This document shows positions 49,443-57,940 of a stretch of 64,000 bases of DNA, piece after piece. Source of the stretch: Deltaproteobacteria bacterium RIFCSPHIGHO2_02_FULL_44_16. GTDB taxonomy: Bacteria; UBA10199; 2-02-FULL-44-16. The translations under genes were made by a program, and so were the position numbers. The stretch covers positions 1 to 64,000 of the forward strand of contig MGRM01000008.1 in NCBI GenBank assembly GCA_001798185.1, read 5' to 3'. Positions within the stretch are counted from its first letter, which is position 1, and every line of letters starts with the position of its first letter. Below the pieces are notes generated by a model, which saw only the letters and a list, made by a program, of their open reading frames with translations, had not been told where the DNA came from and made no database searches.

Positions 49443-49857
49443 GCAGTTTCGACAAGGCTTGCAACGACTTGAAGAAGCGGTAGAAGCTGCCCGCGATGGA
49501 GATCTTCTGAAACGCGATGGAACAATTCAGCGATTTGAATTTACGTTTGAATTGATGTGGAAACTCTTAGGAAGAATTCTCGACCATTTAGGACGTTCAG
49601 CAGGATCCTCACCACGTGAGGTACTCAAAAATGCATTTCGCGAACAATTTTTTTTAGATGAAAAAGCATATCTCGATATGCTTGATGATCGAAATTTGAC
49701 TTCACATGTATATCATGTATATAAGGAAGCAACGATAGAAAAAATTTACAAAAATATTGAGGCTCATTATCTCAAGATATTGAAAGAACTCTTACAAACA
49801 GTCGAATCCCGCCTTGAAGAATTGCTCGACCAGAATGAACAGCAAAAACTGTTCTAG
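49411..49857 (+). CDS. HEPN-domain partner (HI0074 family)
   Basis: The 148-residue all-helical protein has R-F-E-F-T-F-E-L-M-W-K-L-L in the HI0074 opening and R-N-L-T-S-H-V-Y (about 92-99), an RxxxxH arrangement typical of the HEPN ribonuclease site. It is encoded together with the MNT nucleotidyltransferase upstream. Possible RNA-targeting toxin. Confidence 0.88.
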   Translation: MTQKEVQYSIEQFRQGLQRLEEAVEAARDGDLLKRDGTIQRFEFTFELMWKLLGRILDHLGRSAGSSPREVLKNAFREQFFLDEKAYLDMLDDRNLTSHVYHVYKEATIEKIYKNIEAHYLKILKELLQTVESRLEELLDQNEQQKLF

Positions 49858-49904
49858 GAAATTATTCTGATTCAATAATATCTAATATATTCAATAAGTT
49901 ATGA

Positions 49905-50072
49905 ATGATTTACAAACTTCCCTTCAGTCTTTACATCTGTTTCAACACCCCAGAAAAAGGCGCAAGCCTCAAAAAAGTCGCAGAAACGGCGCAACATTTT
50001 CTTTTTTGGTTCGATAACCTGGTTGAAGAAATACCTTTTGATTTGGGGGAGACCCTAAGGGAGGAACGATGA
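49905..50072 (+). CDS. small ORF coupled to the next gene (55 aa)
   Basis: A complete 55-codon frame starts at ATG 49905 and ends in TGA at 50070-50072, overlapping the ATG of the next gene as ATGA. The protein starts I-Y-K-L-P-F-S-L-Y-I-C-F-N-T-P-E-K-G and ends E-E-I-P-F-D-L-G-E-T-L-R-E-E-R. GGGAGG in its last codons is the ribosome site of the following gene. No family recognised. The overlap and acidic, non-random wording support a real gene, but length makes it uncertain. Confidence 0.5.
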   Translation: MIYKLPFSLYICFNTPEKGASLKKVAETAQHFLFWFDNLVEEIPFDLGETLREER

Positions 50073-51262
50073 AAGCAGTCGGAGTGACACTAAATTCAAA
50101 TTCAACCGATAGAGGTTTGTTAGCAGCTGAATCAGATTTAAGTGAGTGGTGTGCAGAACACCCATCTCAATGTGCTGGAGATAACCAAATAACTCCTGCG
50201 ATGCTGGAACAGTTGAAAGTCCTAGAATATGATTCAGTCGCTCTTCAAAAGGTCTCCGACACTTTTGCCCATGTTGGAGAAGAGGTCGAATTTCAGCGAA
50301 TCCTCGGTGGCTCGTCAGCCGGCGCTGGTACTGCAACAGGTGAAAGAGTTATTCCAAAAGATGAACTACCTGGAGCAGGCGCAGTAGATGCTGCAGCCGA
50401 AACTGAAGAAGAAGCTCCTCCTGCTGCAGAAGAAGAAACCCCAGCTGCGCGAGGAGAAAGATTAGCGAGGGAAGCAGCTGCTGCAAGGGTTCGTGAAGAG
50501 GAATTAAGATCAAAACAACCAGCATCAACACCAACCGAAACCGATCTCTCCTGGCTTCACGCGTTTTGGAAAATTCCTTTGAGAAGCGTTTTCTTTGATC
50601 TCGGTATGGGAGGTCATCTTTCAGGGATTAATGTTGATGAAGCATTACGTCCTGGCGCAACGTGGCGAGATCCGGTTTCTGAAATGCAAGAGATGTACGG
50701 CTTCGATTTCGGAGCTCTCTTTATGATTAATGAAACTGCACCTAAATTTAACTTTGGTTTTGGTTACAACGCATCGATCGCTCTTACCAATATGAAATCA
50801 CCAGAATCGATGACCGAAACCTTTACTCCACGACCTGCAGAACCCGATTTTTATCAAGAATGGGGTCATTATCTTCTTTTCCACGGCTCAGGACCAAACG
50901 GTAGTTTCTTTAATTTTGGGGGAGAAGTCGGCATTGGATATCGAAAAGTCGTTCCTCCGACCAATGGTGAATACGACAATTTTGTTGATCCAAGCAGTGT
51001 CGTCGGGGCCGGTGGAGCGTCGATGCTCTTTCGCCTTCTTGCATGCGTGAATCCAGACGGACAGGGACCGGTCGGCTGTGTTGGACTGGAAACGAAAACA
51101 AACTTCATGGATCCATTTCGAGAAAAATTGGAGATTTCGGATGATATGGATGGCACGCTTGGACAATTCTATATTGTCTATCCGCCGACAACATTACAAT
51201 TTTTTCTCAGATTGCATCTGAGCGGTCTTTTCGATCAGGAAAAACTTTTTAAGTTAAAATAA
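50069..51262 (+). CDS. unrecognised protein with an Ala/Glu-rich linker and beta-rich C-terminal half
   Basis: The 397-residue protein has no signal peptide in the first ~20 residues (K-A-V-G-V-T-L-N-S-N-S-T-D). Residues about 85-155 form an A/E/P-rich linker or coiled coil (E-T-E-E-E-A-P-P-A-A-E-E-E-T-P-A-A-R). The C-terminal ~220 residues alternate as in a beta barrel (F-G-A-L-F-M-I-N-E and F-F-N-F-G-G-E-V-G-I-G-Y-R-K-V-V) and end F-L-R-L-H-L-S-G-L-F. An outer-membrane or secreted role is suggested by the neighbour but not proven. Lies in one transcription unit with the 55-aa ORF and the TSP3 protein. Confidence 0.6.
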   Translation: MKAVGVTLNSNSTDRGLLAAESDLSEWCAEHPSQCAGDNQITPAMLEQLKVLEYDSVALQKVSDTFAHVGEEVEFQRILGGSSAGAGTATGERVIPKDELPGAGAVDAAAETEEEAPPAAEEETPAARGERLAREAAAARVREEELRSKQPASTPTETDLSWLHAFWKIPLRSVFFDLGMGGHLSGINVDEALRPGATWRDPVSEMQEMYGFDFGALFMINETAPKFNFGFGYNASIALTNMKSPESMTETFTPRPAEPDFYQEWGHYLLFHGSGPNGSFFNFGGEVGIGYRKVVPPTNGEYDNFVDPSSVVGAGGASMLFRLLACVNPDGQGPVGCVGLETKTNFMDPFREKLEISDDMDGTLGQFYIVYPPTTLQFFLRLHLSGLFDQEKLFKLK

Positions 51263-51307
51263 AAGAGGGTTGGGGGGAGTACAAAACTCCATTTGGGGAG
51301 GAAGAAA

Positions 51308-54300
51308 ATGAAAAAAGTATACACCATAACAAGTCTCTTCATCATCATGTTCATCATGACGATGACGATGACTTCAAACGCGAGAGCGGCTACCACTCAG
51401 GGTTATGACGGGAACGCGAACCGATCGCTCTGTCGTGTGGTAAGCCCCTACTGGGGACACACACGCTCAAGAGCGCTTTCTCTTGGCAGAGCTATGGATC
51501 TTGCAAATATTACAGAAGCGGCAGGGCAACTCTGTAATCGCGTTATTTATCTTGATCTTCCTCCAAGCGACACCACGATCCGAATGGAATCGCGACTCGA
51601 TATTCAACCGAGTGGAGCAGGAAGTATTGGCGAATTTTATACCATCAAAGGAGGAGGCTTTGGGCCAACCCAGTTTGCTGCCGATGGATCTTTAAGTGAA
51701 GATGATGATCTTGAAAAATATGTTGTCCTCGATGCAAAAGGTATCTTTCCAAATAACTGGCGTGAAGGGGGAAGCGCTATTGTCATCCGTTTAAGTGCCA
51801 TTAGACTCAAAAACATTGTTCTGAAGAACGTCATCGCTGCAAATCGATATGGCATCATTGTTCTTGGAAACGATAACGTTTTTGACAACTTTACGATTGA
51901 AAACACTATAAGCGATGCCTACTACTTCGATGCCAATGCGCGCAACAACCTGATACTTCCTGCAGCAGACATTGATAATCTCGAAGTCAAAGAGATTAAC
52001 GGTGTCAAGGGCTATGCAATTCGAATTGAGAGTCTCGACTCTCAACATGGGAATAAATTGATTCCGACAAATCGTGTGATCAATGCAGACAACCCTACAA
52101 GTGAAGATGGTCTTGCCAACTTTTTACCTGGTGCGCATTATACGAATGACCAGATGATCACGACTCCTTATCAGGATCTTTTCAAAGGACTTCCTGAAGG
52201 AACCACAACAACTGGACCGGAAGAGAGAAACTTTCAAATTGTCGGTACTGATGCGAACAAATTTGTGAAAAGCAATATTCCTTATGTGATTCAGATTCAT
52301 CGTATGAGATCAGTAAGCGATGGCAAAATTCGGATCGAAGGCGCTGTTGTCGCATGGCCACATGGAGCTCCTCCGTCAAAAAATGATACAGCTAAGGTTG
52401 ATGAGTTCTGCTCCTCGAATACCATCAATTCTGAAGAGGTGGATCGCATTCAGATTCATAAAGCAGGCGATCGTAACGCAACGTTCCACAGCTTTATTAT
52501 GCCTCGTACACAAGACAGTCGTAACAGAGGACTTCAAACGCGAGGTATCGGAACCAGTGGAAGTTTCAAAATCATCGTCGATGCCAACCTTGGAAGCATT
52601 GTGCTCATTCCTGAAGTCGGTGGTAGTGGAGCGCTGGCTTCTTCGAGCACCGCAATTCCGGTGAAAGCATTTAATTCCCGCGAAGCCGCTCCTTTTGCCA
52701 TGTGTCCGGAGCGTTATATCGGCTATAACGAAGATGCAGACGATGATGGTGGCCTCGATGGCGGGGGATCCGGTCGGCTGAGTGGTAAGAAAATTTTCCG
52801 CGATGTCGGTCGTTGTATTGATCGCCGTTTTGGATCCTCAGGTCCACAGGATGGCAATACTCCGAATGAAGCCGAGCTTTTTGACAGCGATACCGATTCC
52901 ATTCTCGATGACCTGGAAGATCTTGATTTCAACTGTTTATATGAAAAGAACGGACATGAGATAACAGTATCAGGCCCGATGAATTCAAAAGTTTCTGTGT
53001 TTGTCTATGAAACGGATTACTTCAGCGCTGATAGCGATAATGATGGCATTCCTGATAATGTCGGCGATGAACAACATTGTAAAGGTGTCATCAAGGAAGA
53101 CGTTACGTTCGCAAGCGGGCATGTAAGACGCGACATTCCATCCTGCTTCCATAAATCGGATGGAACGCTGCGCGATGCAGACGGCAATGGAAAACTTGAC
53201 AAGGGAGAATGCGACGTCAACGACAAAGACTGCGACGGCATTCCCAATATTGCTGATAATGACAGTGACGATGATGGACTGATCGACGGATTTGAAGATC
53301 GTAATCATCTCACCGGAGAAGTTCTGAGGTTTGGTCGTAGCGTCGAAATTCCGACCTATCTCTACGAAGTGAAAACCGGAGAATCAACGGTTGTCGAATG
53401 GCGCGGTGAGGATGGAAAACTGAATCTTGCAATCTGCGATATTACGAGTGGCAATGAACTTCTCGGTGTTCAGTATGCACGATATATTGTCCAACAGGAT
53501 TCAAGCGGTCATGGCTACAGGGCAAATCCAGAACGGATAACGGGTGGTATTCCGGAAGGAAAGTGTATCAATGATCTGGGAGAACGAATTGCGGGTGATA
53601 ACTGTACAATCAGATCACTTGCCTGTCGCGCAGCAACGTTAAGCTCTTCATTGAACTTCAACGGACAATATGATCCGCAAAATATTGAAAGTATGATCGA
53701 TGAAATCGATACCGATTGTGACGGTGTGTGCGACGGGAATAGTATCTCGACTTGTGGTAATGACACTCCAAATGCAAGTGTATGTCCTCGGCTAACGCGT
53801 GGAGATGATCCGGCAGTGCTGAGCGATGCATGTCCTACTGAAGATGGAGATCCCAACACCAACAATCTGAAACTGACAGGTTGCCCAGGCGGAAAGAGAA
53901 CGTGTTCCAAGGATCTGGTTTTCTTCGGTGTCCAACAGAAATATCGGACTCAAGAGCTTTGGAATTTAAAAGACGGAAAACCAGCATGGGTGATCAATGA
54001 ACAGACCGGAAAAGAATTCGTGTTCGAGTTACGTGGCACCAAAGAAGAGCTTGCCTTCGTCTTCTACGGAGACACTGACGGCGACGGACTTCCGGATGCC
54101 GTTGAAAATCCAAAAGGAGTCTGCGGAGTCGATTCAAAAACAGGACTCGATTTCATGAACATCAACTCTGATGGTGATGAAACAACTCTCAACGGAACAA
54201 TTGTTCCTATCGTTGACGGTCGAGGTCCGGCAACACAAGCTTTCCCAGTCGACGTCTGCCCACGTACGCCTGGATCAAACCATGCCTTTGATGAAAGAAA

Positions 54301-55801
54301 ATCAGATGCCGATTATAGTTGCGGTGACGTGCGACGCTGGTATGTCGATGCTGCTCTGCCAACGTTGGCAATGTTCCTGGATCCAGATTCAGACGGGATT
54401 CCAACAGGCTTTGAAGATCCTGAATTGGACGGTATCTACCAGGAAGATGCAGGTGCAAGACCAGAAGGAATTACGGAAGCCGAGCTGGTTCTGATCAATA
54501 GCGATCCGCTCAGACGAGATAGTGATAACGACGGTTTAAGCGATCTTATCGAGCGCAGTGTTTCAGTGAAAACTGACGCTGGTCGTGGTCGTATCTTCAC
54601 GAACCCAAGCTACCCTGACACTGACGGTGATGGACTCTTTGACGGACGTAATATTGTCGATACCGCGGGGAACATCATCCATCGTGGTGAAGATCGTGAT
54701 GCCACACCGACAAGAGTCGATGCTCAGGGAAATATCCTCAACCCCGATCAACGCGGAACTTATAACGTTGTTCTACGCGAAGGTCAGGGATGTACAGCGG
54801 GCATTGCCACCGACACAGACCCAACTAATGATGACACTGACGGTGATACGCTTAAAGACGGTGAGGAACTGCTTGCGCCAATTATTGATGAGTCAGTATT
54901 CTTCGGCATGATTAGCTCTGGAACCTTCAGCATTACGCCACACGGCAGCAGTCCTGTTGCAAAAGACAGTGACGGCGATGGCATCGATGATAATGTGGAA
55001 GCTCCGCATAACCAAATAGGTCTTGAAAACTCAAACCCCTGCTTGCAGGATTCGGATGACGATAAGCGTAAGGATAAGAATCCTCTGGAAGAAGGCGGTT
55101 GTGCCCTGAACCCAAGCGAGACTTGCCAGGGTGGTGGTGAAACCTATAGAGGACCTGATGCAGACAGCGACTTTCTCACAGATGCCTGCGAATTACAGCT
55201 CGGCACAGATCCAAATGATCCGGATCACGATGGTGACGATCTGCTTGACGGTGACGAAGACAGTAACCATAACTGTCGTGTTGAAAGAAATCTGGATGAA
55301 TCTGATCCAAAAAATCCAGACAGCGATGGTGACAGACTCAACGACGGTCTCGAAAAGAAATATGGAACACTCAAAACCAATCCAGATTCCGATTCAGACG
55401 GTATTTTGGACGGTATTGAAGATGCAAACCTCAACGGTAATTGGGATTCAGTAGCTGAGACCCATGCTAACCAAGCAGATACCGATGGAGACGGACTTCT
55501 CGACGGTAAAGATACACGAGGTATCGGTGAAGATCGTAACTTGAACGGTATTGTTGATGCTGGTGAGACCGATCCTCGCATCGCTGATACCGATGGTGAC
55601 GGCGTGAGTGACGGCGATGAAGTTTGTCACAACGGAATCTGTTCAGTGCAGAATATTAATGGTCGCGCCTTGAAAGTCGATCAAGGTTGTTCGATGACCC
55701 CAAACAGTAACCATAACAGTATGTATGTTCTCTTCGGCATGATCTTGGCGATGAACCGAGTCATGGTACGAAGAATGAGAAAGTCGAAGGTTAGGGAATA
55801 A
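51308..55801 (+). CDS. large surface protein: beta-helix plus thrombospondin type 3 repeats and C-terminal anchor
   Basis: The ~1497-residue secreted protein has a signal peptide (I-T-S-L-F-I-I-M-F-I-M-T-M-T-M-T-S-N-A-R-A). Residues ~60-230 look like a parallel beta-helix (N-N-V-F-D-N-F-T-I-E-N-T style). From about 470 onwards many D-x-D-x-D-G calcium loops (D-S-D-N-D-G-I-P-D, D-T-D-G-D-G-L and similar) are TSP type 3 repeats with cysteine pairs between them. The last ~35 residues are N-S-N-H-N-S-M-Y-V-L-F-G-M-I-L-A-M, a hydrophobic helix, then R-R-M-R-K-S-K. Preceded by G-C-S-M, this resembles MYXO-CTERM/JDVT-CTERM-type sorting tails. The ATG 51308 follows GGGGAGGAAG. Confidence 0.85.
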   Translation: MKKVYTITSLFIIMFIMTMTMTSNARAATTQGYDGNANRSLCRVVSPYWGHTRSRALSLGRAMDLANITEAAGQLCNRVIYLDLPPSDTTIRMESRLDIQPSGAGSIGEFYTIKGGGFGPTQFAADGSLSEDDDLEKYVVLDAKGIFPNNWREGGSAIVIRLSAIRLKNIVLKNVIAANRYGIIVLGNDNVFDNFTIENTISDAYYFDANARNNLILPAADIDNLEVKEINGVKGYAIRIESLDSQHGNKLIPTNRVINADNPTSEDGLANFLPGAHYTNDQMITTPYQDLFKGLPEGTTTTGPEERNFQIVGTDANKFVKSNIPYVIQIHRMRSVSDGKIRIEGAVVAWPHGAPPSKNDTAKVDEFCSSNTINSEEVDRIQIHKAGDRNATFHSFIMPRTQDSRNRGLQTRGIGTSGSFKIIVDANLGSIVLIPEVGGSGALASSSTAIPVKAFNSREAAPFAMCPERYIGYNEDADDDGGLDGGGSGRLSGKKIFRDVGRCIDRRFGSSGPQDGNTPNEAELFDSDTDSILDDLEDLDFNCLYEKNGHEITVSGPMNSKVSVFVYETDYFSADSDNDGIPDNVGDEQHCKGVIKEDVTFASGHVRRDIPSCFHKSDGTLRDADGNGKLDKGECDVNDKDCDGIPNIADNDSDDDGLIDGFEDRNHLTGEVLRFGRSVEIPTYLYEVKTGESTVVEWRGEDGKLNLAICDITSGNELLGVQYARYIVQQDSSGHGYRANPERITGGIPEGKCINDLGERIAGDNCTIRSLACRAATLSSSLNFNGQYDPQNIESMIDEIDTDCDGVCDGNSISTCGNDTPNASVCPRLTRGDDPAVLSDACPTEDGDPNTNNLKLTGCPGGKRTCSKDLVFFGVQQKYRTQELWNLKDGKPAWVINEQTGKEFVFELRGTKEELAFVFYGDTDGDGLPDAVENPKGVCGVDSKTGLDFMNINSDGDETTLNGTIVPIVDGRGPATQAFPVDVCPRTPGSNHAFDERKSDADYSCGDVRRWYVDAALPTLAMFLDPDSDGIPTGFEDPELDGIYQEDAGARPEGITEAELVLINSDPLRRDSDNDGLSDLIERSVSVKTDAGRGRIFTNPSYPDTDGDGLFDGRNIVDTAGNIIHRGEDRDATPTRVDAQGNILNPDQRGTYNVVLREGQGCTAGIATDTDPTNDDTDGDTLKDGEELLAPIIDESVFFGMISSGTFSITPHGSSPVAKDSDGDGIDDNVEAPHNQIGLENSNPCLQDSDDDKRKDKNPLEEGGCALNPSETCQGGGETYRGPDADSDFLTDACELQLGTDPNDPDHDGDDLLDGDEDSNHNCRVERNLDESDPKNPDSDGDRLNDGLEKKYGTLKTNPDSDSDGILDGIEDANLNGNWDSVAETHANQADTDGDGLLDGKDTRGIGEDRNLNGIVDAGETDPRIADTDGDGVSDGDEVCHNGICSVQNINGRALKVDQGCSMTPNSNHNSMYVLFGMILAMNRVMVRRMRKSKVRE

Positions 55802-55806
55802 CAGTA

Positions 55807-55829
55807 GGGGCGGCCCCTCCGGTCGCCCC
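55807..55829 (+). terminator. GC hairpin after the surface-protein gene
   Basis: GGGGCG (55807-55812) pairs with CGCCCC (55824-55829). No T-run follows; it precedes the stronger terminator at 55844. Confidence 0.4.
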
Positions 55830-55843
55830 TATCATTTACGCTC

Positions 55844-55885
55844 CCCCAAGGCCCTGGGGTTCGCGAAAGCGGCCCTGGGGTTTTT
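55844..55885 (+). terminator. intrinsic terminator of the surface-protein operon
   Basis: CCCCAAGGCC (55844-55853) and GGCCCTGGGG (55871-55880) pair with one mismatch, followed by TTTTTATTTT. Confidence 0.8.
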
Positions 55886-55911
55886 ATTTTGCGCAAGAAA
55901 GTTTAAATAAG

Positions 55912-56005
55912 TGTCATCGCGAGCCCCTGATTTGTCGAAGGGGCGTGGCGATCTCCAAAAATACCTACAGGAGATTGCTTCGTCGCTTGCGCTCCTCGCA
56001 ATGAC
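55912..56005 (+). repeat. palindromic repeat family A, copy 5
   Basis: This copy carries CCCCTGATTTGTCGAAGGGGCGTGGCG at its left arm, so the left hairpin has been extended. It lies between the terminator and the TPR gene. Confidence 0.9.
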
Positions 56006-56026
56006 TCTGATTCAGGCTGTCTATTG

Positions 56027-56794
56027 TTATTTTACAATCTTCTCAATGATCTCTTTTTCTTTCTGCTTCTGCTTGAGAACGAATATTTTTTGCCGATATG
56101 TATTCGCTGTGGGATCAGATGAATTTTTCTTTAAGATCTCTTCTGCGAGTGCAAGCGATTCATCATATTGCTTTAGTCCAAACGTGACGAGCATGAGTTC
56201 CTTGAGTACCGCATCATTCAATGTAGAGGCTGGAGGCGACGCTTTCTGAACGAGCGCGAAGCGCCGCTTGGCTTCTCCATATTCTTTCTTTTCACGTAAA
56301 ATTTGCGCCGTCATAAAAAGAAGCATGGCATCATCCCCTTTTTTACGCAGCGCGTTTTCGAGCAGAGGAAACGCTTCCTCAGATTTCTCGCGCCGAAATA
56401 AAACACGTCCTAAATGAAGATCAATGTCTTCTCGAAGAGGATGGTGTGGATAATATTTCGGAAAATTATTTCGCGCTTCTCGATAATAATCGATACTTTC
56501 ATCGAGCTTTCCAGAAGATTCATGCGTAATCCCAAGTCGATAAAGAAGAAGCGGGTCGCGGCACCCCTTTTGATAGGCTCGCTTGAGAAAGATAAGGGCG
56601 GTCGAAAAATGATCTCCGCCAAAGGATTGAAATCCAGATTCAATAAGCTCATCCCAGTCCTTAGACCTATGTCCTGAGGCAAGGTAAAGTTTATAGTCTG
56701 AAACTTCGATACGAGATCCTTCGGCTTGCGCCTCAGGATGACAAAACATGCCTAAAATAAAGAAGAAAAGGAGCAAAGCTCCAGATTTTTCCAT
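56027..56794 (-). CDS. secreted TPR-repeat protein with a repeat-derived segment
   Basis: In the 255-residue protein a signal peptide (A-L-L-L-F-F-F-I-L-G-M-F-C) is followed by H-P-E-A-Q-A-E-G-S-R-I (about 19-29), which is encoded by family C repeat DNA at 56713-56743. Then there are at least four or five tetratricopeptide-like helix pairs (A-L-I-F-L-K-R-A-Y-Q-K-G, L-D-E-S-I-D-Y-Y-R-E-A-R-N, Y-G-E-A-K-R-R-F-A-L-V-Q-K-A). The C-terminus is a Lys-rich helix. It would act as a scaffold in the periplasm or envelope. The signal peptide may have been altered by the repeat insertion. Confidence 0.8.
   Translation of the reverse strand: MEKSGALLLFFFILGMFCHPEAQAEGSRIEVSDYKLYLASGHRSKDWDELIESGFQSFGGDHFSTALIFLKRAYQKGCRDPLLLYRLGITHESSGKLDESIDYYREARNNFPKYYPHHPLREDIDLHLGRVLFRREKSEEAFPLLENALRKKGDDAMLLFMTAQILREKKEYGEAKRRFALVQKASPPASTLNDAVLKELMLVTFGLKQYDESLALAEEILKKNSSDPTANTYRQKIFVLKQKQKEKEIIEKIVK
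56713..56743 (-). repeat. family C repeat half embedded in the TPR gene
   Basis: The minus-strand text TGTCATCCTGAGGCGCAAGC, with GAAGGATCTC after it, equals the opening arm of family C. It is in frame and codes for part of the protein's signal/mature junction. Confidence 0.75.
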
Positions 56795-56894
56795 TGCATA
56801 GACCCCGAAACGTATGGTACCAGAGCGCGTTTATTAGCAGAAGCGCAAAGAGTTAGCGAGAACCAAAGATTTGGACAGCAAACAAGGAGAATCA

Positions 56895-57788
56895 ATGACA
56901 GAAGTCACCGTAAAGGAATTATTAGCCGCAGGAGCTCATTTCGGACATCAAACCAGACGTTGGAATCCAAAAATGCGTCCCTACATTTATACACAACGGG
57001 ACGGCATTCACATTATTGATCTCGAAAAGTCAGTTCTACAAGTTCAAAAGGCTTTAAAATTTGTGACCGACACCATTGCGCTTGGCCACAAAATTCTCTT
57101 TGTAGGAACAAAAAAGCAGGCTTCAGAAGTCATTGCTGAACAAGCCAAGCGTGCAGGACAATTCTACGTTTCCAATCGTTGGCTCGGCGGAACTCTTACC
57201 AATTTCAAAACCATTAAAGCTTCCATTGAACGTTTGAACTCTCTTTATGAAAAGAAGGAAAAGGGAGAGCTTCAAAAACTGACAAAAAAAGAAGGCTTAC
57301 AAATCGAGAGAACCATCGAAAAACTCGAACATAGTCTCGGCGGCATTAAAGAAATGACGCGTCTTCCCGGAGCTCTTTTCCTTGTGGATCCAGGTTACGA
57401 AGAAATTGCAAAGCTTGAAGCCATGAAGCTTGGAATTCCAGTGGTTGCCATTCTCGATACCAATGCAAATCCAGATAATATCGATTTCCCTATTGTTGCC
57501 AATGACGATGCGATTCGTTCGATTCAACTCGTCACGATTGCTCTTGCGGATGCATGTCTGAAGGGCGTAGAGCGATATGAACATCTCGCGCGCGAACAAG
57601 AAAAAACACAGGCTGAAAATAAAGCACAAAAAGCAAAAGATTCGAAAGTGCGCGAACAAAAAGTAACCTCTAAAGCAAAAGCCTACACGGCAAAAAAACC
57701 GACAGACAAAGAAGCTGAGCTTTCACCTGAAGATGTCGAAGCATACGCAAAGGCAAAAGCTGAGGAAGACGCAGATGCGGTAAAGTGA
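56895..57788 (+). CDS. rpsB: 30S ribosomal protein S2
   Basis: In the ~297-residue protein, A-A-G-A-H-F-G-H-Q-T-R-R-W-N-P-K-M, Y-V-S-N-R-W-L-G-G-T-L-T-N and D-A-N-x-D-P-D-N-I-D-F-P-type wording (N-A-N-P-D-N-I-D-F-P) mark S2. It carries a ~50-residue Lys/Ala/Glu-rich tail beyond the usual length (about 240-250). ATG 56895 follows AAGGAGAATC. First gene of the rpsB-tsf-pyrH-frr unit. Confidence 0.96.
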   Translation: MTEVTVKELLAAGAHFGHQTRRWNPKMRPYIYTQRDGIHIIDLEKSVLQVQKALKFVTDTIALGHKILFVGTKKQASEVIAEQAKRAGQFYVSNRWLGGTLTNFKTIKASIERLNSLYEKKEKGELQKLTKKEGLQIERTIEKLEHSLGGIKEMTRLPGALFLVDPGYEEIAKLEAMKLGIPVVAILDTNANPDNIDFPIVANDDAIRSIQLVTIALADACLKGVERYEHLAREQEKTQAENKAQKAKDSKVREQKVTSKAKAYTAKKPTDKEAELSPEDVEAYAKAKAEEDADAVK

Positions 57789-57802
57789 CAAGTACAGTAT
57801 GT

Positions 57803-57894
57803 CGTCATTGCGAGCCGTCCCATAGTAAGGGACGACGTGGCAATCTCATGTGGACACTGGAGATCGCCACGTCGCTACGCTCCTCGCGATGACA
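57803..57894 (-). repeat. palindromic repeat family A, copy 6 (reverse orientation)
   Basis: Opens CGTCATTGCGAGC and closes CTCGCGATGACA, the reverse of the other copies, with a CGTCCC/GGGACG mini-hairpin in the left half. Lies between rpsB and tsf. Confidence 0.92.
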
Positions 57895-57940
57895 AAAAAC
57901 ACCCGTTTCAAAGTTCATTTACCATCAGGAGCAAGAAAAA

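Noticed and set aside
54207-55581. Minus-strand frames rich in Ser/Pro opposite the TSP3 repeats
   Set aside because: They arise from the repeated Asp-rich codons on the plus strand.
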